Source: Halalkalicoccus sp. CG83 (GTDB lineage: Archaea > Halobacteriota > Halobacteria > Halobacteriales > Halalkalicoccaceae). From it: a DNA stretch of 64,000 nucleotides. This document shows, in pieces, positions 24,411-33,509 of the stretch (its first letter is position 1; every line of letters begins with the position of its first letter). Location of the stretch: contig NZ_JAZDDH010000003.1 in assembly GCF_037081715.1 (NCBI RefSeq), forward strand, positions 1-64,000, read 5' to 3'. Below the pieces are notes generated by a model that searched no databases, was not told the origin of the DNA, and saw only the letters and a list, made by a program, of their open reading frames with translations. A program made the translations under genes and the position numbers.

Positions 24411-25562
24411 TCACCACTCGGCGACGCTGCCGTCCTCGTGGTGCCAGACTGGATTGTGCCAGTTGACCTGAGTCTGAGCCCGCTCACGAACGTGGTCCTC
24501 GTCGATCTCGATGCCGAGCCCGGGGCCGGTGGGCCGCTCGACGTAGCCGTCGTGGAACGTGAACGTCTCGGGATCCTCGAGCAGCGCCAGCTGCTGGCTT
24601 GAGCCGGGGTCGTCCAGGCGGAGGTCTTGTTCCTGCATGACGACGTTCTGTGAACAGAACCCAACCTGTAGGCTGGCCGCGAAGGCGATCGGCCCAAGCG
24701 GACAGTGTGGAACGACGGCTACGTCGAAGGACTCGGCCATGGAAGCGATCTTACGGAGCTCGCTGATGCCGCCAACGTGGGTGACGTCGGGCTGGATGAC
24801 GGAAACGGCATCGTCGACGAACAGCCGCTTGAACTCGTACCGGGAGTAGAAGCGCTCGCCGGTAGCGATGGGGACGGTCGTTTGGTCGCTAATAGCCTCG
24901 AATCCGTCGGCGTGCTCGGGAAGCAGCGGTTGGTCGACGAACATCAGACCGTACGGTTCGAGTCGCCGGACGAGTTCGACGGCCATCGGCTTCGAGACGC
25001 GACCGTGGAAGTCGATGCCGAGAAACGCCTCGTCGCCAATGGCGTCCCGGGCCGCGGCCACCTGTTCAATGACGCGATCGACGGCACCGGTCGTCTCCAG
25101 CGCCCGAAATTCCCGGGCGAAGTTGAGCTTGAAGGCCCGGTATCCCCGCTCGTAGTCCTGGGTAGCGGACGCAGCAACGTCGTCCGTCTCCCCACCGGCG
25201 AGCCACTGATAGACGAGCATCCGGTCGCGAACGTGACCGCCCAGCAGTTCATGGATCGGCGCGTCATATCGTCGCCCCTTGATGTCCCAGAGAGCATGGT
25301 CGATCCCCGCCAGTGCGCTCATCAGTATCGGGCCGCCACGGAAGTAGCCGCTCTGGTAGAGCTTCCGCCAGTGGTACTCCGTCCGAAGCGGGTCAGCCCC
25401 CAGGAGGTACCCCTCGATTAGCTCGGTGACCGCTGTCCGAACCGTCTCAAGTCGTCCCTGGACGATTGGTTCTCCCCAACCGACGATCCCCTCGTCGGTC
25501 TCCAACTTAAGCAGTAACCACCGCGGGGGAACGGCGAACAGTTCGTAGTCGGTAATTTGCAT
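24411..25562 (-). CDS. dgoD: Enolase-superfamily dehydratase, galactonate dehydratase (DgoD) type
   Basis: 383 residues from the ATG at 25562, matching the DgoD length of 382. The N-terminus (PPRWLLLKLETDEGIVGWGE) and C-terminus (NPVWHHEDGSVAEW) closely follow DgoD. Metal ligands and acid-base residues: GIDFHGRVS (Asp, His), MFVDQPLLPEH (normally IEEP; the ligand Glu is Asp here), PIATGERFYSRYEFK (Glu), QPDVTHVGGISE (Asp) and VVPHCPLGPI (His). It should remove water from a sugar acid to give a 2-keto-3-deoxy acid. The altered ligand makes the exact substrate less certain. The longer frame upstream overlaps the divergent SDR and is rejected. Confidence 0.83.
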   Translation of the reverse strand: MQITDYELFAVPPRWLLLKLETDEGIVGWGEPIVQGRLETVRTAVTELIEGYLLGADPLRTEYHWRKLYQSGYFRGGPILMSALAGIDHALWDIKGRRYDAPIHELLGGHVRDRMLVYQWLAGGETDDVAASATQDYERGYRAFKLNFAREFRALETTGAVDRVIEQVAAARDAIGDEAFLGIDFHGRVSKPMAVELVRRLEPYGLMFVDQPLLPEHADGFEAISDQTTVPIATGERFYSRYEFKRLFVDDAVSVIQPDVTHVGGISELRKIASMAESFDVAVVPHCPLGPIAFAASLQVGFCSQNVVMQEQDLRLDDPGSSQQLALLEDPETFTFHDGYVERPTGPGLGIEIDEDHVRERAQTQVNWHNPVWHHEDGSVAEW

Positions 25563-25665
25563 GGCCGTGTTAACTGGTGGCGCGCACTTGAATAGACGGG
25601 TCCCAGCGGTCGTGGGAGGAAGCCACATACATTTAACTTCGGGGGCTTCCCTGGTAGGGACGTAC

Positions 25666-26439
25666 ATGAGCGTACTGGAGAGTTTCTCCCTCGAGGGAGA
25701 GACGGCCGTCGTTACCGGTGCAGCACAGGGACTCGGCAAGGAGATGGCGATTGGCCTCACGGAGATGGGAGCCGACGTAGCCATTGCCGACGTGAACGCA
25801 TCGAAAGCATCGAAGACGGCGGAAGACATCGACGGCGAAACGAACGTGATCGCCGTCGAAGTGGACGTGACCGACGAGACATCGGTTGAGGCAATGATCG
25901 AGGAAGTAACGGACCGGCTAGGACCCGTCGACGTGCTCGTCAACAACGCGGGTATCGTTGAGAACTCACCGGCCGAGGAGACGTCAATCGAGTCCTGGCG
26001 GCGCGTCGTCGCGGTCAATCTTGACGGGGTCTTCCTCTGTGCCAAACACGTCGGACAGCAGATGCTCGAACGAGGAGAGGGTCGTATCGTCAACGTCTCG
26101 TCGATGTCCGGGTTCGACGTCAACGTCCCGCAGAAACAGGCCAGTTACAACACGACGAAGGCCGGCGTCTCGATGCTCACGAAGTCGCTGGCCGTCGAGT
26201 GGGCCGACCGCGGCATCCGAGTCAACGCCATCGCACCCGGTTACATGCGAACGACGCTCGTCGACGAGGTGCTCGAGGAGAACCCGGAGATGGAGGAGAC
26301 CTGGCTCGAGAACACGCCAATAGGCCGGCTCGGTCGGCCGGAGGAACTGCGGGAGTTAGTTGTCTACCTCGCCTCGGACGCCTCGTCGTATATGACTGGC
26401 TCGACGGTCGTGATGGACGGCGGATACACGTCGCGATAG
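25666..26439 (+). CDS. Short-chain dehydrogenase/reductase
   Basis: 257 residues from the ATG at 25666. Motifs: VVTGAAQGLGKEMA (coenzyme loop), VLVNNAGIVEN, VNVSSMSGF (catalytic Ser), SYNTTKAGV (YxxxK), and VNAIAPGYMRTTL. The Asp after the second strand (VAIADVNAS) suggests NAD. The C-terminus ending TGSTVVMDGGYTSR is standard. It diverges from the DgoD-type gene with about 100 bases between starts and ends six bases before the end of the kinase gene. It is likely a sugar or sugar-acid dehydrogenase of the same pathway. Substrate not readable. Confidence 0.85.
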   Translation: MSVLESFSLEGETAVVTGAAQGLGKEMAIGLTEMGADVAIADVNASKASKTAEDIDGETNVIAVEVDVTDETSVEAMIEEVTDRLGPVDVLVNNAGIVENSPAEETSIESWRRVVAVNLDGVFLCAKHVGQQMLERGEGRIVNVSSMSGFDVNVPQKQASYNTTKAGVSMLTKSLAVEWADRGIRVNAIAPGYMRTTLVDEVLEENPEMEETWLENTPIGRLGRPEELRELVVYLASDASSYMTGSTVVMDGGYTSR

Positions 26440-26444
26440 CGCGA

Positions 26445-27905
26445 TCAGTCCACCGGGAGTTCCCGCATCCGTTCTTTCGCGCGGTCCCAGCCGTCGGAGT
26501 CGGCGGGTTCGTAAGTCGTCGGATCGAACGACGCCTCAACCAACTGACGGCCTGCCTCAAGGTCGGAGAGCGTGTCGACCGCGATGGCTTGGGTCAGGAG
26601 GTTCCCGACGGCGGTTGCCTCTACCGGGCCGGCCGTCACCGGTCGGCCAGTGGCGTCGGAGAGGAGCCGACAGAACAGGTCGTTACGGGCGCCACCACCA
26701 CCGAGGGCGATTCGATCCGGCGACTCGCCGATGGCTGCCGCCAACTGATCCAGTACCAGTGCCGTCTTCGTTACCAGACTGTCCAGCAGACAGCGGACAA
26801 TGTCGCCCCGTCCAGTCGGAACCGGCTGATCCGTGCGGCGACAGTACGCCCGAATCTGGTCGGGCATTGGCCCCTCGATCGAGAAGTCCTCGGCGTCCGG
26901 GTCGATGAGCGCCGTCCGCGGCGGCGCTTGCCGGGCTGCCGACAGGAGGTGATCGTAGTCGACCGGCTCGCCGGCTTCGAGCCATGTCGTCCGGCACTCC
27001 TCTAGTAGGAAGAACCCATTGACGTTCTTCAGCACTCGAACGGTGCCGTTCGCACCGAGCTCGTTCGACAGCGAGTACTCGAACGCTGCGTCGGTACGGA
27101 CCGGCTCGTCGCGTTCGACACCCAAGATGAACCACGAGCCGGTGTTGAGAAACGCCGCGTCGTCAGACAACGGGAGTCCGGCGACGGCGGCTGCAGTGTC
27201 GTGGCTCGCCGGCGCGAGGAGTTCGGGCGACGCGTCAGGATCCGGCGCGAAACGCTCGTCGACGACCCCCAGCCGTTCGCCGGGTTCGGCCAGCGAGGGC
27301 AGTAGGTCAGCCGGCAACGACAGCTCCTCGAGCAGATCCGTCGCCCAATCTCGACTGTCAGGATCGACCATCTGTGTGGTCGAGGCGACCGTCACCTCGC
27401 CGGTCGGCCAGCCGCCCAGCAGCAGTGAGAGTAGCTGTGGCATCATGAGCAGCCTCTCGGCCCGCTCTAGAAGTTCGGGTTCCCGTTGAGCGACGGTGTA
27501 AAGCTGCCACAGCGTGTTCGGCGTGTTCCAGTTCGTAATGCCGGTGGCCTCGAATAGCCGTCGCTTTCCGATGGTCTCGAACAGCTCTTCGCGGGCGGCC
27601 GTCGACTCGGGGTCCCGGTATGAGATCGGATCCCGTAGAGGTTCGCCGTCCGATAGGAGCCCGAAGTCCAGTCCCCAGGTGTCGATCCCGACCGTGTCGA
27701 GGCCGTCGGCGTGGTCGGCAGCGGCATCGAGTCCATCTGCGATGTGGTCGACGAGCCCGTCGAGATCCCAGACGTACCGCCCGTTGCGCTCAACGGGACG
27801 GTTGTCGAACCGGTGGACCTCCTCGATGGTGAACGACGATGCGGTCATCCTCCCGAGGAACACCGTTCCACCGCTAGCACCGAGGTCGATGGCGACGTGG
27901 TTCAT
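26445..27905 (-). CDS. rhaB: Rhamnulokinase-like FGGY sugar kinase
   Basis: 486 residues, matching RhaB length. The start HVAIDLGASGGTVFLGRM and the early motif VGIDTWGLDFGLLSDGEPL, with the catalytic Asp, are characteristic of rhamnulokinases. Further family marks are ITNWNTPNTLWQLYTV, SHDTAAAVAGLPL, LNTGSWFILGVE and IALGGGGARNDLFCRLLSD (ATP and adenine binding). It phosphorylates a ketose, probably L-rhamnulose or a relative, at O1. It is the last gene of the minus-strand transport operon, 17 bases after the aldolase. No rhamnose isomerase is present in the window. Confidence 0.82.
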   Translation of the reverse strand: MNHVAIDLGASGGTVFLGRMTASSFTIEEVHRFDNRPVERNGRYVWDLDGLVDHIADGLDAAADHADGLDTVGIDTWGLDFGLLSDGEPLRDPISYRDPESTAAREELFETIGKRRLFEATGITNWNTPNTLWQLYTVAQREPELLERAERLLMMPQLLSLLLGGWPTGEVTVASTTQMVDPDSRDWATDLLEELSLPADLLPSLAEPGERLGVVDERFAPDPDASPELLAPASHDTAAAVAGLPLSDDAAFLNTGSWFILGVERDEPVRTDAAFEYSLSNELGANGTVRVLKNVNGFFLLEECRTTWLEAGEPVDYDHLLSAARQAPPRTALIDPDAEDFSIEGPMPDQIRAYCRRTDQPVPTGRGDIVRCLLDSLVTKTALVLDQLAAAIGESPDRIALGGGGARNDLFCRLLSDATGRPVTAGPVEATAVGNLLTQAIAVDTLSDLEAGRQLVEASFDPTTYEPADSDGWDRAKERMRELPVD

Positions 27906-27922
27906 CGGTCAGTCACGGGCGC

Positions 27923-28576
27923 TTACTGCCCATAGCTATCGAGTTTATCGCTCAGTCGGTCGATCTCGCCGTTCGGAAGGATCTCCGGCTCGCCGATGGC
28001 TCGGGCTTGGTAGTGAATGCGGGCGCAGTACTCCACCATCAGCGCGACGGTATAGGCGTCGTCCAGCGAATCGTCGGCAGTCAGCACCCCGTGATTGCGA
28101 AGCAGTGTCGCGTTGAACGATTCTCCGAGGGCGTCGACGGCCGCCTCGCCTAACTCCTCGGTTGCGTGCGTGCGGTACTCTGCGACCGGTACCTCGGACC
28201 CAGTAAACGAGATTAGGTAGTGTGATGCCGGTATCGTTTCGCCGAGCGACGCGAACGTCGTCGCGTACGGTGAGTGGGTGTGAACCACGCCGCCAACGTC
28301 GTCGCGCTCGCGGTAGACGGCCAAGTGCATCGGCAGCTCTGTCGACGGGTCGTGATCACCGTCGACGATTGTCCCGTCCATTCGAGCGACTATCACGTCC
28401 TCGGGATCGACCTCCTTGTACGGGATTCCCGACGGACTGATCGCGATATGGTCCTCATCGAGGCGGGCGCTCAGATTGCCTCCGGTGCCAGTCGTGAGGT
28501 CGTCTTCGAGGAGGCTGCGGCCGTACTCGGCGATGGCTCGTCTCGTCTCGTAGCGTTTGGTTTCTGTTTCGGTCAT
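27923..28576 (-). CDS. Class II aldolase, fuculose/rhamnulose-1-phosphate aldolase type
   Basis: 217 residues. The family pattern is clear: TGTGGNLSARLDEDHIAISP (phosphate loop), KEVDPEDVIV, STELPMHLAVYRERDD (catalytic Glu), VVHTHSPYATTFA (zinc His pair) and LRNHGVLTADDSLDDAY (third zinc His). These enzymes split L-fuculose-1-phosphate or L-rhamnulose-1-phosphate into dihydroxyacetone phosphate and lactaldehyde, using zinc. The size and motifs are closer to FucA than to RhaD. It lies between the transporter ATPase and the rhamnulokinase-like gene, so the pair probably handles the transported sugar. Confidence 0.82.
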   Translation of the reverse strand: MTETETKRYETRRAIAEYGRSLLEDDLTTGTGGNLSARLDEDHIAISPSGIPYKEVDPEDVIVARMDGTIVDGDHDPSTELPMHLAVYRERDDVGGVVHTHSPYATTFASLGETIPASHYLISFTGSEVPVAEYRTHATEELGEAAVDALGESFNATLLRNHGVLTADDSLDDAYTVALMVEYCARIHYQARAIGEPEILPNGEIDRLSDKLDSYGQ

Positions 28577-28643
28577 TGTTGAATCGGAGTCCCGAAGCGG
28601 GATCGTCGTGTGGATCGGGGAGACGCTTGTAGGTTACGTTCGA

Positions 28644-29816
28644 TTACTCGGCGTTCGCGCTGGCCGTCTCGAGTCGCTTCTCCATCGCTTCCTTCGCTTC
28701 CGTGTCGAGCGTCCGTTGATGGATCGTCTCGCCGCTCGCGGCGTCGAACAGGTGTACGTCGTCGTCGGGGATCTCCACGTAGAGAGACTCCCCCTCTGCG
28801 ATTGGACGCTGTCCCTCCACCTCCGCGATGAAGGTCTCGTCGTGGTCCTGGGATGCAGCCCGCAGGTAGATGTAGGAGATACTCCCCATCGGTTCGACCA
28901 CGTCGACGATCGCCTCGAACTCGTGGGCGGACGACGCGTCGTCGTGGAGGACGAGGTCCTCTGGTCGAACCCCGAGGGTGAGGTCGGTCCGGTCGCCGAC
29001 CGAGGTCTGCATCTCCCCGGTGAGGTCGTAGTCGAAGCCGTCCGTACGGAGCGTCCCACCCTCCGTGCGTCCCTCGAAGAAATTCATCGAGGGAGAACCG
29101 AGGAAGCCGGCGACGAACTGGTTGGTCGGCCGGTAGAAACACTCGAGCGGTGTCCCGACCTGCTGAAGTTCGCCGTGGTTGAGGACGACCAGGCGGTCGC
29201 CCATCGTCATCGCCTCGGTCTGGTCGTGGGTGACGTACAGCGTCGTCACGCCGAGGTCGTTCTGAAGGCGATTGATCTCGGTACGCATCTGCGTCCGAAG
29301 CTTCGCGTCGAGGTTGCTGAGCGGCTCGTCCATCAGGAACACGTTGGGATCGCGAACGATCGCCCGGCCGAGTGCCACCCGCTGTTGCTGGCCGCCCGAG
29401 AGTTCGCCGGGTTTGTTGTCCAGCAAGTTCCCGATGCCCATCATTTCGGCGGTAGACGTGACGGTCTCTTTGATAGCGTCGCCGGACATGTCTGTCGACA
29501 TCTTCAACCCGAACGACATGTTCTCCTCGACGGTCATATTCGGGTACAGGGCGTAGTTCTGGAACACCATAGCGATGTTTCGTGCACGGGGCCCGAGTTG
29601 ATTGACGATAGCGTCACCGATCTCGATGTCGCCTTCACTCTGTGTTTCGAGCCCGGCGACGATGCGCATGAGCGTCGACTTTCCGCTCCCGGATGGACCA
29701 ACGAAGACGACGAACTCGCCGTCTCTGATGTCCAAGGAAACGTCGTCAACCGCGATGATCGATCCATTCCCCTCTCCGAACTGCTTCGTTACGTCGTCTA
29801 TCGTAATGCTGGCCAT
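28644..29816 (-). CDS. Carbohydrate ABC transporter ATP-binding protein (UgpC/MsmX type)
   Basis: 390 residues. Walker A is [18 protein letters not shown], the signature [19 protein letters not shown], Walker [18 protein letters not shown], and the switch His [14 protein letters not shown]. The last 130 residues are TOBE domains ([10 protein letters not shown]), typical of CUT1 sugar transporters. It powers uptake through the two adjacent permeases. It is the fourth gene of the operon, 82 bases after the permease, followed by the class II aldolase. Confidence 0.93.
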   Translation of the reverse strand: MASITIDDVTKQFGEGNGSIIAVDDVSLDIRDGEFVVFVGPSGSGKSTLMRIVAGLETQSEGDIEIGDAIVNQLGPRARNIAMVFQNYALYPNMTVEENMSFGLKMSTDMSGDAIKETVTSTAEMMGIGNLLDNKPGELSGGQQQRVALGRAIVRDPNVFLMDEPLSNLDAKLRTQMRTEINRLQNDLGVTTLYVTHDQTEAMTMGDRLVVLNHGELQQVGTPLECFYRPTNQFVAGFLGSPSMNFFEGRTEGGTLRTDGFDYDLTGEMQTSVGDRTDLTLGVRPEDLVLHDDASSAHEFEAIVDVVEPMGSISYIYLRAASQDHDETFIAEVEGQRPIAEGESLYVEIPDDDVHLFDAASGETIHQRTLDTEAKEAMEKRLETASANAE

Positions 29817-29898
29817 TATCTATCGTTCATTGCGCGGCTGTTTCTCGCCGCCGCAGGAGCGCGGTTTGCGAGCAGTGCATGACGTCGTGAAGTTGCGC

Positions 29899-30777
29899 TC
29901 ATTCCTTGATCACCACACCGAAACTCAAGCCTGCCGCGAGGTACTTGTTGACCGCGATGAGGAAGACGACGACCGGGACGATCATCGCCGTCGAGGCGGC
30001 TGCGAGCATCGACCATTCGATGGAGCGTGAGCCGATGAACGAGTACACGAACAGCGTCACCGGCACCGCTTCGAAGCTCGTCAACACGAGTCCGAAGAGA
30101 AGCTCTATCCACGCGAAGATGAAACTGATGATGGCGACCGAGAAGATTCCGGGCTTGGCTGCCGGAAGAACGACTTTCAAGAATCCCTGAAACTGGGTCG
30201 CGCCGTCGACGCGTGCCGCTTCCTCCAACGTCTCGGGGATGCCGTCGAAGAACGCCTTCATCACCCATACGACCAGCGAGAGATTAATGCTGACGTACAT
30301 AATGACCATCCCGATCCGGGTGTCGAACAGGTTGAGTTCCCGGAAGATGACGAAGAACGGGATGACGACGGCGATAGGCGGAAGCATCCGCGAGGAGAGA
30401 ATCCACACGAGAACGTCCCGCTGCATGGGTACGTCGTACCGTGAAAGGACGTACGCGGCGGGGACACCGATGAGCAAGACGAGTATCACCGAGGCCGTCA
30501 CCATGATAATACTATTGGCGAAGGCCATCAGGAACTCCTCGCGCTGCAGGAGCTGGATGTAGTTGTATACCGTCGGCAGGAATATCCAATCGGGCGGAAG
30601 CGAATTGGCCAGTCCCGGCGGCTTCAGCGACATGGACACGAGCCAGTAGAGGGGAAATAACACGACGAACGACCACGTCAATAAGAGGGAGTGACGAACG
30701 ACTCGGACGACAGTCTTGCGCGTCCCTTCGTCGAGCCGTTGGGACTTAGTCGCGGGTTCGATGTCTTCGGTCGCCAT
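29899..30777 (-). CDS. Carbohydrate ABC transporter permease (MalG type)
   Basis: 292 residues, six membrane helices after a 30-residue cytoplasmic lead. The EAA loop that docks on the ATPase reads ETLEEAARVDGATQFQGFLK. The second helix region PAAYVLSRYDVP and the end KYLAAGLSFGVVIKE fit the MalG group. The start ATG overlaps the stop of the preceding permease gene by one base (TGATG), which suggests coupled translation. Confidence 0.92.
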   Translation of the reverse strand: MATEDIEPATKSQRLDEGTRKTVVRVVRHSLLLTWSFVVLFPLYWLVSMSLKPPGLANSLPPDWIFLPTVYNYIQLLQREEFLMAFANSIIMVTASVILVLLIGVPAAYVLSRYDVPMQRDVLVWILSSRMLPPIAVVIPFFVIFRELNLFDTRIGMVIMYVSINLSLVVWVMKAFFDGIPETLEEAARVDGATQFQGFLKVVLPAAKPGIFSVAIISFIFAWIELLFGLVLTSFEAVPVTLFVYSFIGSRSIEWSMLAAASTAMIVPVVVFLIAVNKYLAAGLSFGVVIKE

Positions 30778-31709
30778 CAGTCCAACACCCCCTTGAAGCC
30801 GACTTTCGCAATGAGGACGTTACACAATACGATCACGAAGACGAGGTAGACGATCGCGATCGCAGCAGCCACGCCAGCCTGGTTGTTGATGAACATCTGC
30901 TCGTAGACGTTGATGCTCACCAGTTGGGTTGCCGTTCCCGGACCACCCCGGGTCAGGCCGTAGACTACGCCGAACGTCCGAAACAGGTCGATCATTCGGA
31001 TGAGGGCGGCGACGAACACGACCGGCTTCATGTATGGGATGATGACGTGGACGTACCGCCGCCACAGCGGTGCACCGTCGACCCGCGAGGCCTCAATGAG
31101 GGTTCCTGGAACCGACGAGAGACCGGCGTAGAAGATGATAAACATGAACGGCGTCCAGTTCCACGTATCGAGGAGGATCACAGTCAGAAGCGGAACGTCA
31201 GAGAGAAACGCCGGGGCCGTAAAGGGAGTCGCGGCGTTTATTAAATAGGGGATGACTCCGATCTCAGTGTTCAGCATGATCCGGCCGATCGTCGCGAGCG
31301 AGACGGGTGCGACGGCCATTGGGATGATGAACAGTACCCGATAGAACGACTTCGCTCGCGAGGATTCGACGCCGGTGACGAGTGCGGCGAGGAAGAACCC
31401 GAGGACACTCTCAAGGAGCAACGCGCTGACGACGACAGTGATCGTGATGATGAACGAGTGAACCGCACCCCCGCGGGTGAACGCCGTCTCGTAGTTTCTC
31501 AGACCGACGAACTCCGCATCTAGTACGTTCAAGGTGGGCTCTGCCACCAGACTGAGATAGAGGTCGTACGCACCGGGGAAGAAGGTGATCATCACCATCA
31601 CCAGCACCATTGGTGCCATGAACCAGTACGGGAGATACTCGTTCCACACACCACTGAGTCTGGTGAAGGTCGACTCGCTTGTCGTTTCCGTCTGCGTTGG
31701 TGTACTCAT
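30777..31709 (-). CDS. Carbohydrate ABC transporter permease (MalF/UgpA type)
   Basis: 310 residues with six membrane helices; the first is YWFMAPMVLVMVMITFFPGA. The EAA loop is GTLIEASRVDGAPLWRRYVH, and the region GVVYGLTRGGPGTATQLVSI is characteristic of the group. It forms the inner-membrane channel with the MalG-type partner. The gene starts about 30 bases after the solute-binding protein gene. Confidence 0.92.
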   Translation of the reverse strand: MSTPTQTETTSESTFTRLSGVWNEYLPYWFMAPMVLVMVMITFFPGAYDLYLSLVAEPTLNVLDAEFVGLRNYETAFTRGGAVHSFIITITVVVSALLLESVLGFFLAALVTGVESSRAKSFYRVLFIIPMAVAPVSLATIGRIMLNTEIGVIPYLINAATPFTAPAFLSDVPLLTVILLDTWNWTPFMFIIFYAGLSSVPGTLIEASRVDGAPLWRRYVHVIIPYMKPVVFVAALIRMIDLFRTFGVVYGLTRGGPGTATQLVSINVYEQMFINNQAGVAAAIAIVYLVFVIVLCNVLIAKVGFKGVLD

Positions 31710-31742
31710 AGGTCGATTGTGGCTCGGATCCGAGGCATCATG

Positions 31743-33137
31743 TCAGTCGCTGTAGATCTCTTCAGCGAGCTCTGCCGCCTGAGTCATTGCGGCCTCAGCG
31801 GACTTCTGTCCGGCGATGGCCCGCTGCAGCTCTTCGGAGTAGCTCTGGCCCCATTCGGGGTACTGCTCGTCGAAGGGGTCCGGTTGCGCCTGTTGCAGCG
31901 ACTCAAGCGAGACCTGTGCGAACTCTTCGCCGACACGCGAGCGGAACTCGTCGTTCTCCCACACCGACTGGCGCACCGAGAACGCTGCACCGTTCTCCAA
32001 GTGCATCCACGTGTTCGTTGGCTGTGAGGAAGCCCATAGCATGAACAGGAACGCCTGTTCGGAATTATCGGCGTTCTTCGACGTCGAGATCTGCCAGTTG
32101 TAAGCGTTCGGCCCGAACTCGCCGTCAGCGGGTCGTGGCGCCTTAGCGATTCCGATAGAGTCGGCGACTTGCGAGTCCTCACCCGTCAGGTCGGGCCAGA
32201 ATAGGTTGGCGTCGGCGACGATGTGGCCCGCGCGACCCTCCTGCATCGTCGAGAGCACGTCAGACCAAGTCTGGCTGGACGCTCCCTCGGGCCCGTAGTC
32301 CTGGAGCAGTCCGCTGTACCACTGGGCCGCATTGATGGCGCCTTCCGTATCGAGTCCGGAGTCGCTCGGGAACTCAGTCCAGAGCTCAGCGCCGAACTCG
32401 CGGATGAACGTGTTCAAGATATAGATGTTCATCCCGTACCCCTTCTGGCCACGACCGGCCGTGCCGACCACGTCGGACCCATTCTCATGGATGGTTTGTG
32501 CGTTCTGGCGGAATTCCTCAAGCGTCTCCGCGACCTCGAGACCGTGTTCCTCGTAGAGGTCCGTTCGGTAGAACTGGGTTTGGACTTCGGTGGTAATCGG
32601 AATGCCAGTCCACTCATCAGTGTATCCACCCCCATGAGCCTGCCAGCGGGATGCCTCGAAGAGATCATCCGGCTGCCACCAATTCTCGTCGTAGAGGCTG
32701 CTGTCGTCGAAATACTGGTCCAGTGTCTGCAGCCACCCCTCGTTTCGGAACTGGTTGACGACCTGGTCGAGGAAGAAGACGTCGAACTGCCCGGCACCGG
32801 TACTGACGTCCGTCTGACGCTTGGTCCGGAACTGCTGTTCCGGGAGGATGTTCCAGCCGACCTCGATGCCAGTAAGCTCCTCGAACACCGGAACGGCAGG
32901 TTCGATGGCGCTAACCCACGGGTGCTGAACCGCACCGATGTTGATTTTCGACCCCTCGAACTGCTTCCACTCGATGTCAGCGTCCTCGTACTCACTGAGT
33001 GGGATGGCAAGCTCATCGGACCCGCCACTACTGTCGCCCGATTCACCCTCGCCGCCTCGCGTGCAGCCTGCAAGACCGCCGATTAGGCCGACACCTGTCG
33101 CTTTGATGAAGTTCCGCCTATTCCGTTGGATGACCAT
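31743..33137 (-). CDS. Extracellular sugar-binding lipoprotein of the ABC transporter (family 1)
   Basis: 464 residues. The N-terminus RRNFIKATGVGLIGGLAGC combines a twin-arginine motif with a lipobox, so it is exported folded by Tat and lipid-anchored outside the cell. A low-complexity Gly/Ser/Glu linker follows. The mature part has the family 1 solute-binding layout (IGAVQHPWVSAIEPAVPVFE early; GQFDVFFLDQVVNQF; EGRAGHIVADANLFWP; FMLWASSQPTNTW late). It is the first gene of the operon, with an AT-rich promoter region upstream. The sugar is probably that handled by the kinase and aldolase. Confidence 0.92.
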   Translation of the reverse strand: MVIQRNRRNFIKATGVGLIGGLAGCTRGGEGESGDSSGGSDELAIPLSEYEDADIEWKQFEGSKINIGAVQHPWVSAIEPAVPVFEELTGIEVGWNILPEQQFRTKRQTDVSTGAGQFDVFFLDQVVNQFRNEGWLQTLDQYFDDSSLYDENWWQPDDLFEASRWQAHGGGYTDEWTGIPITTEVQTQFYRTDLYEEHGLEVAETLEEFRQNAQTIHENGSDVVGTAGRGQKGYGMNIYILNTFIREFGAELWTEFPSDSGLDTEGAINAAQWYSGLLQDYGPEGASSQTWSDVLSTMQEGRAGHIVADANLFWPDLTGEDSQVADSIGIAKAPRPADGEFGPNAYNWQISTSKNADNSEQAFLFMLWASSQPTNTWMHLENGAAFSVRQSVWENDEFRSRVGEEFAQVSLESLQQAQPDPFDEQYPEWGQSYSEELQRAIAGQKSAEAAMTQAAELAEEIYSD

Positions 33138-33509
33138 ATCTGTTGCCTCGCTCCTACCGAATTAGCCACCAATAATAAAACTATTCATTAGTCGTTCAGG
33201 TTATATGATCCAGTATCGGAAAACGGTCAAAAAAGCACGTCTCGCTGGTTTTTCGGGGCGTTTCGTCCACGTAACGGCTACGAGGCCGTGACAAAACTTT
33301 AATAGAGGCTTTGAGAACATCAGTCCAGAGGAAGTAGCACGGGAGCGGAATGCGCCGCCCCCGGTATACTTCCTCGCGTCGATGCCGTCCGCCAGTGACC
33401 GACGGTGTCGATCACGACGGAGTCCACGAACCATGAAAGAGAGACACTACACGCGATATCCAAGTCGAACCACGTCCGAAGCCGACCACCAAACGGAGGG
33501 CAGCTAACG
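33138..33509. promoter_or_regulatory. Divergent promoter region between the sugar operon and the dehydrogenase gene
   Basis: Contains an AT-rich box on the minus strand near 33166-33180 (GTTTTATTATT read on that strand), suited to the transport operon, and ACTTTAATAG near 33296-33305 on the plus strand. A purine-rich GGAGGG at 33495-33500 lies about 10 bases before the dehydrogenase ATG and may be a ribosome site. An IclR protein encoded at 34960 is a candidate regulator; no clear palindromic operator was identified. Confidence 0.45.

Noticed and set aside
28557-29882. Very long plus-strand open frame (about 440 codons)
   Set aside because: It is antisense to the ABC ATPase gene, whose motifs are all present on the minus strand.
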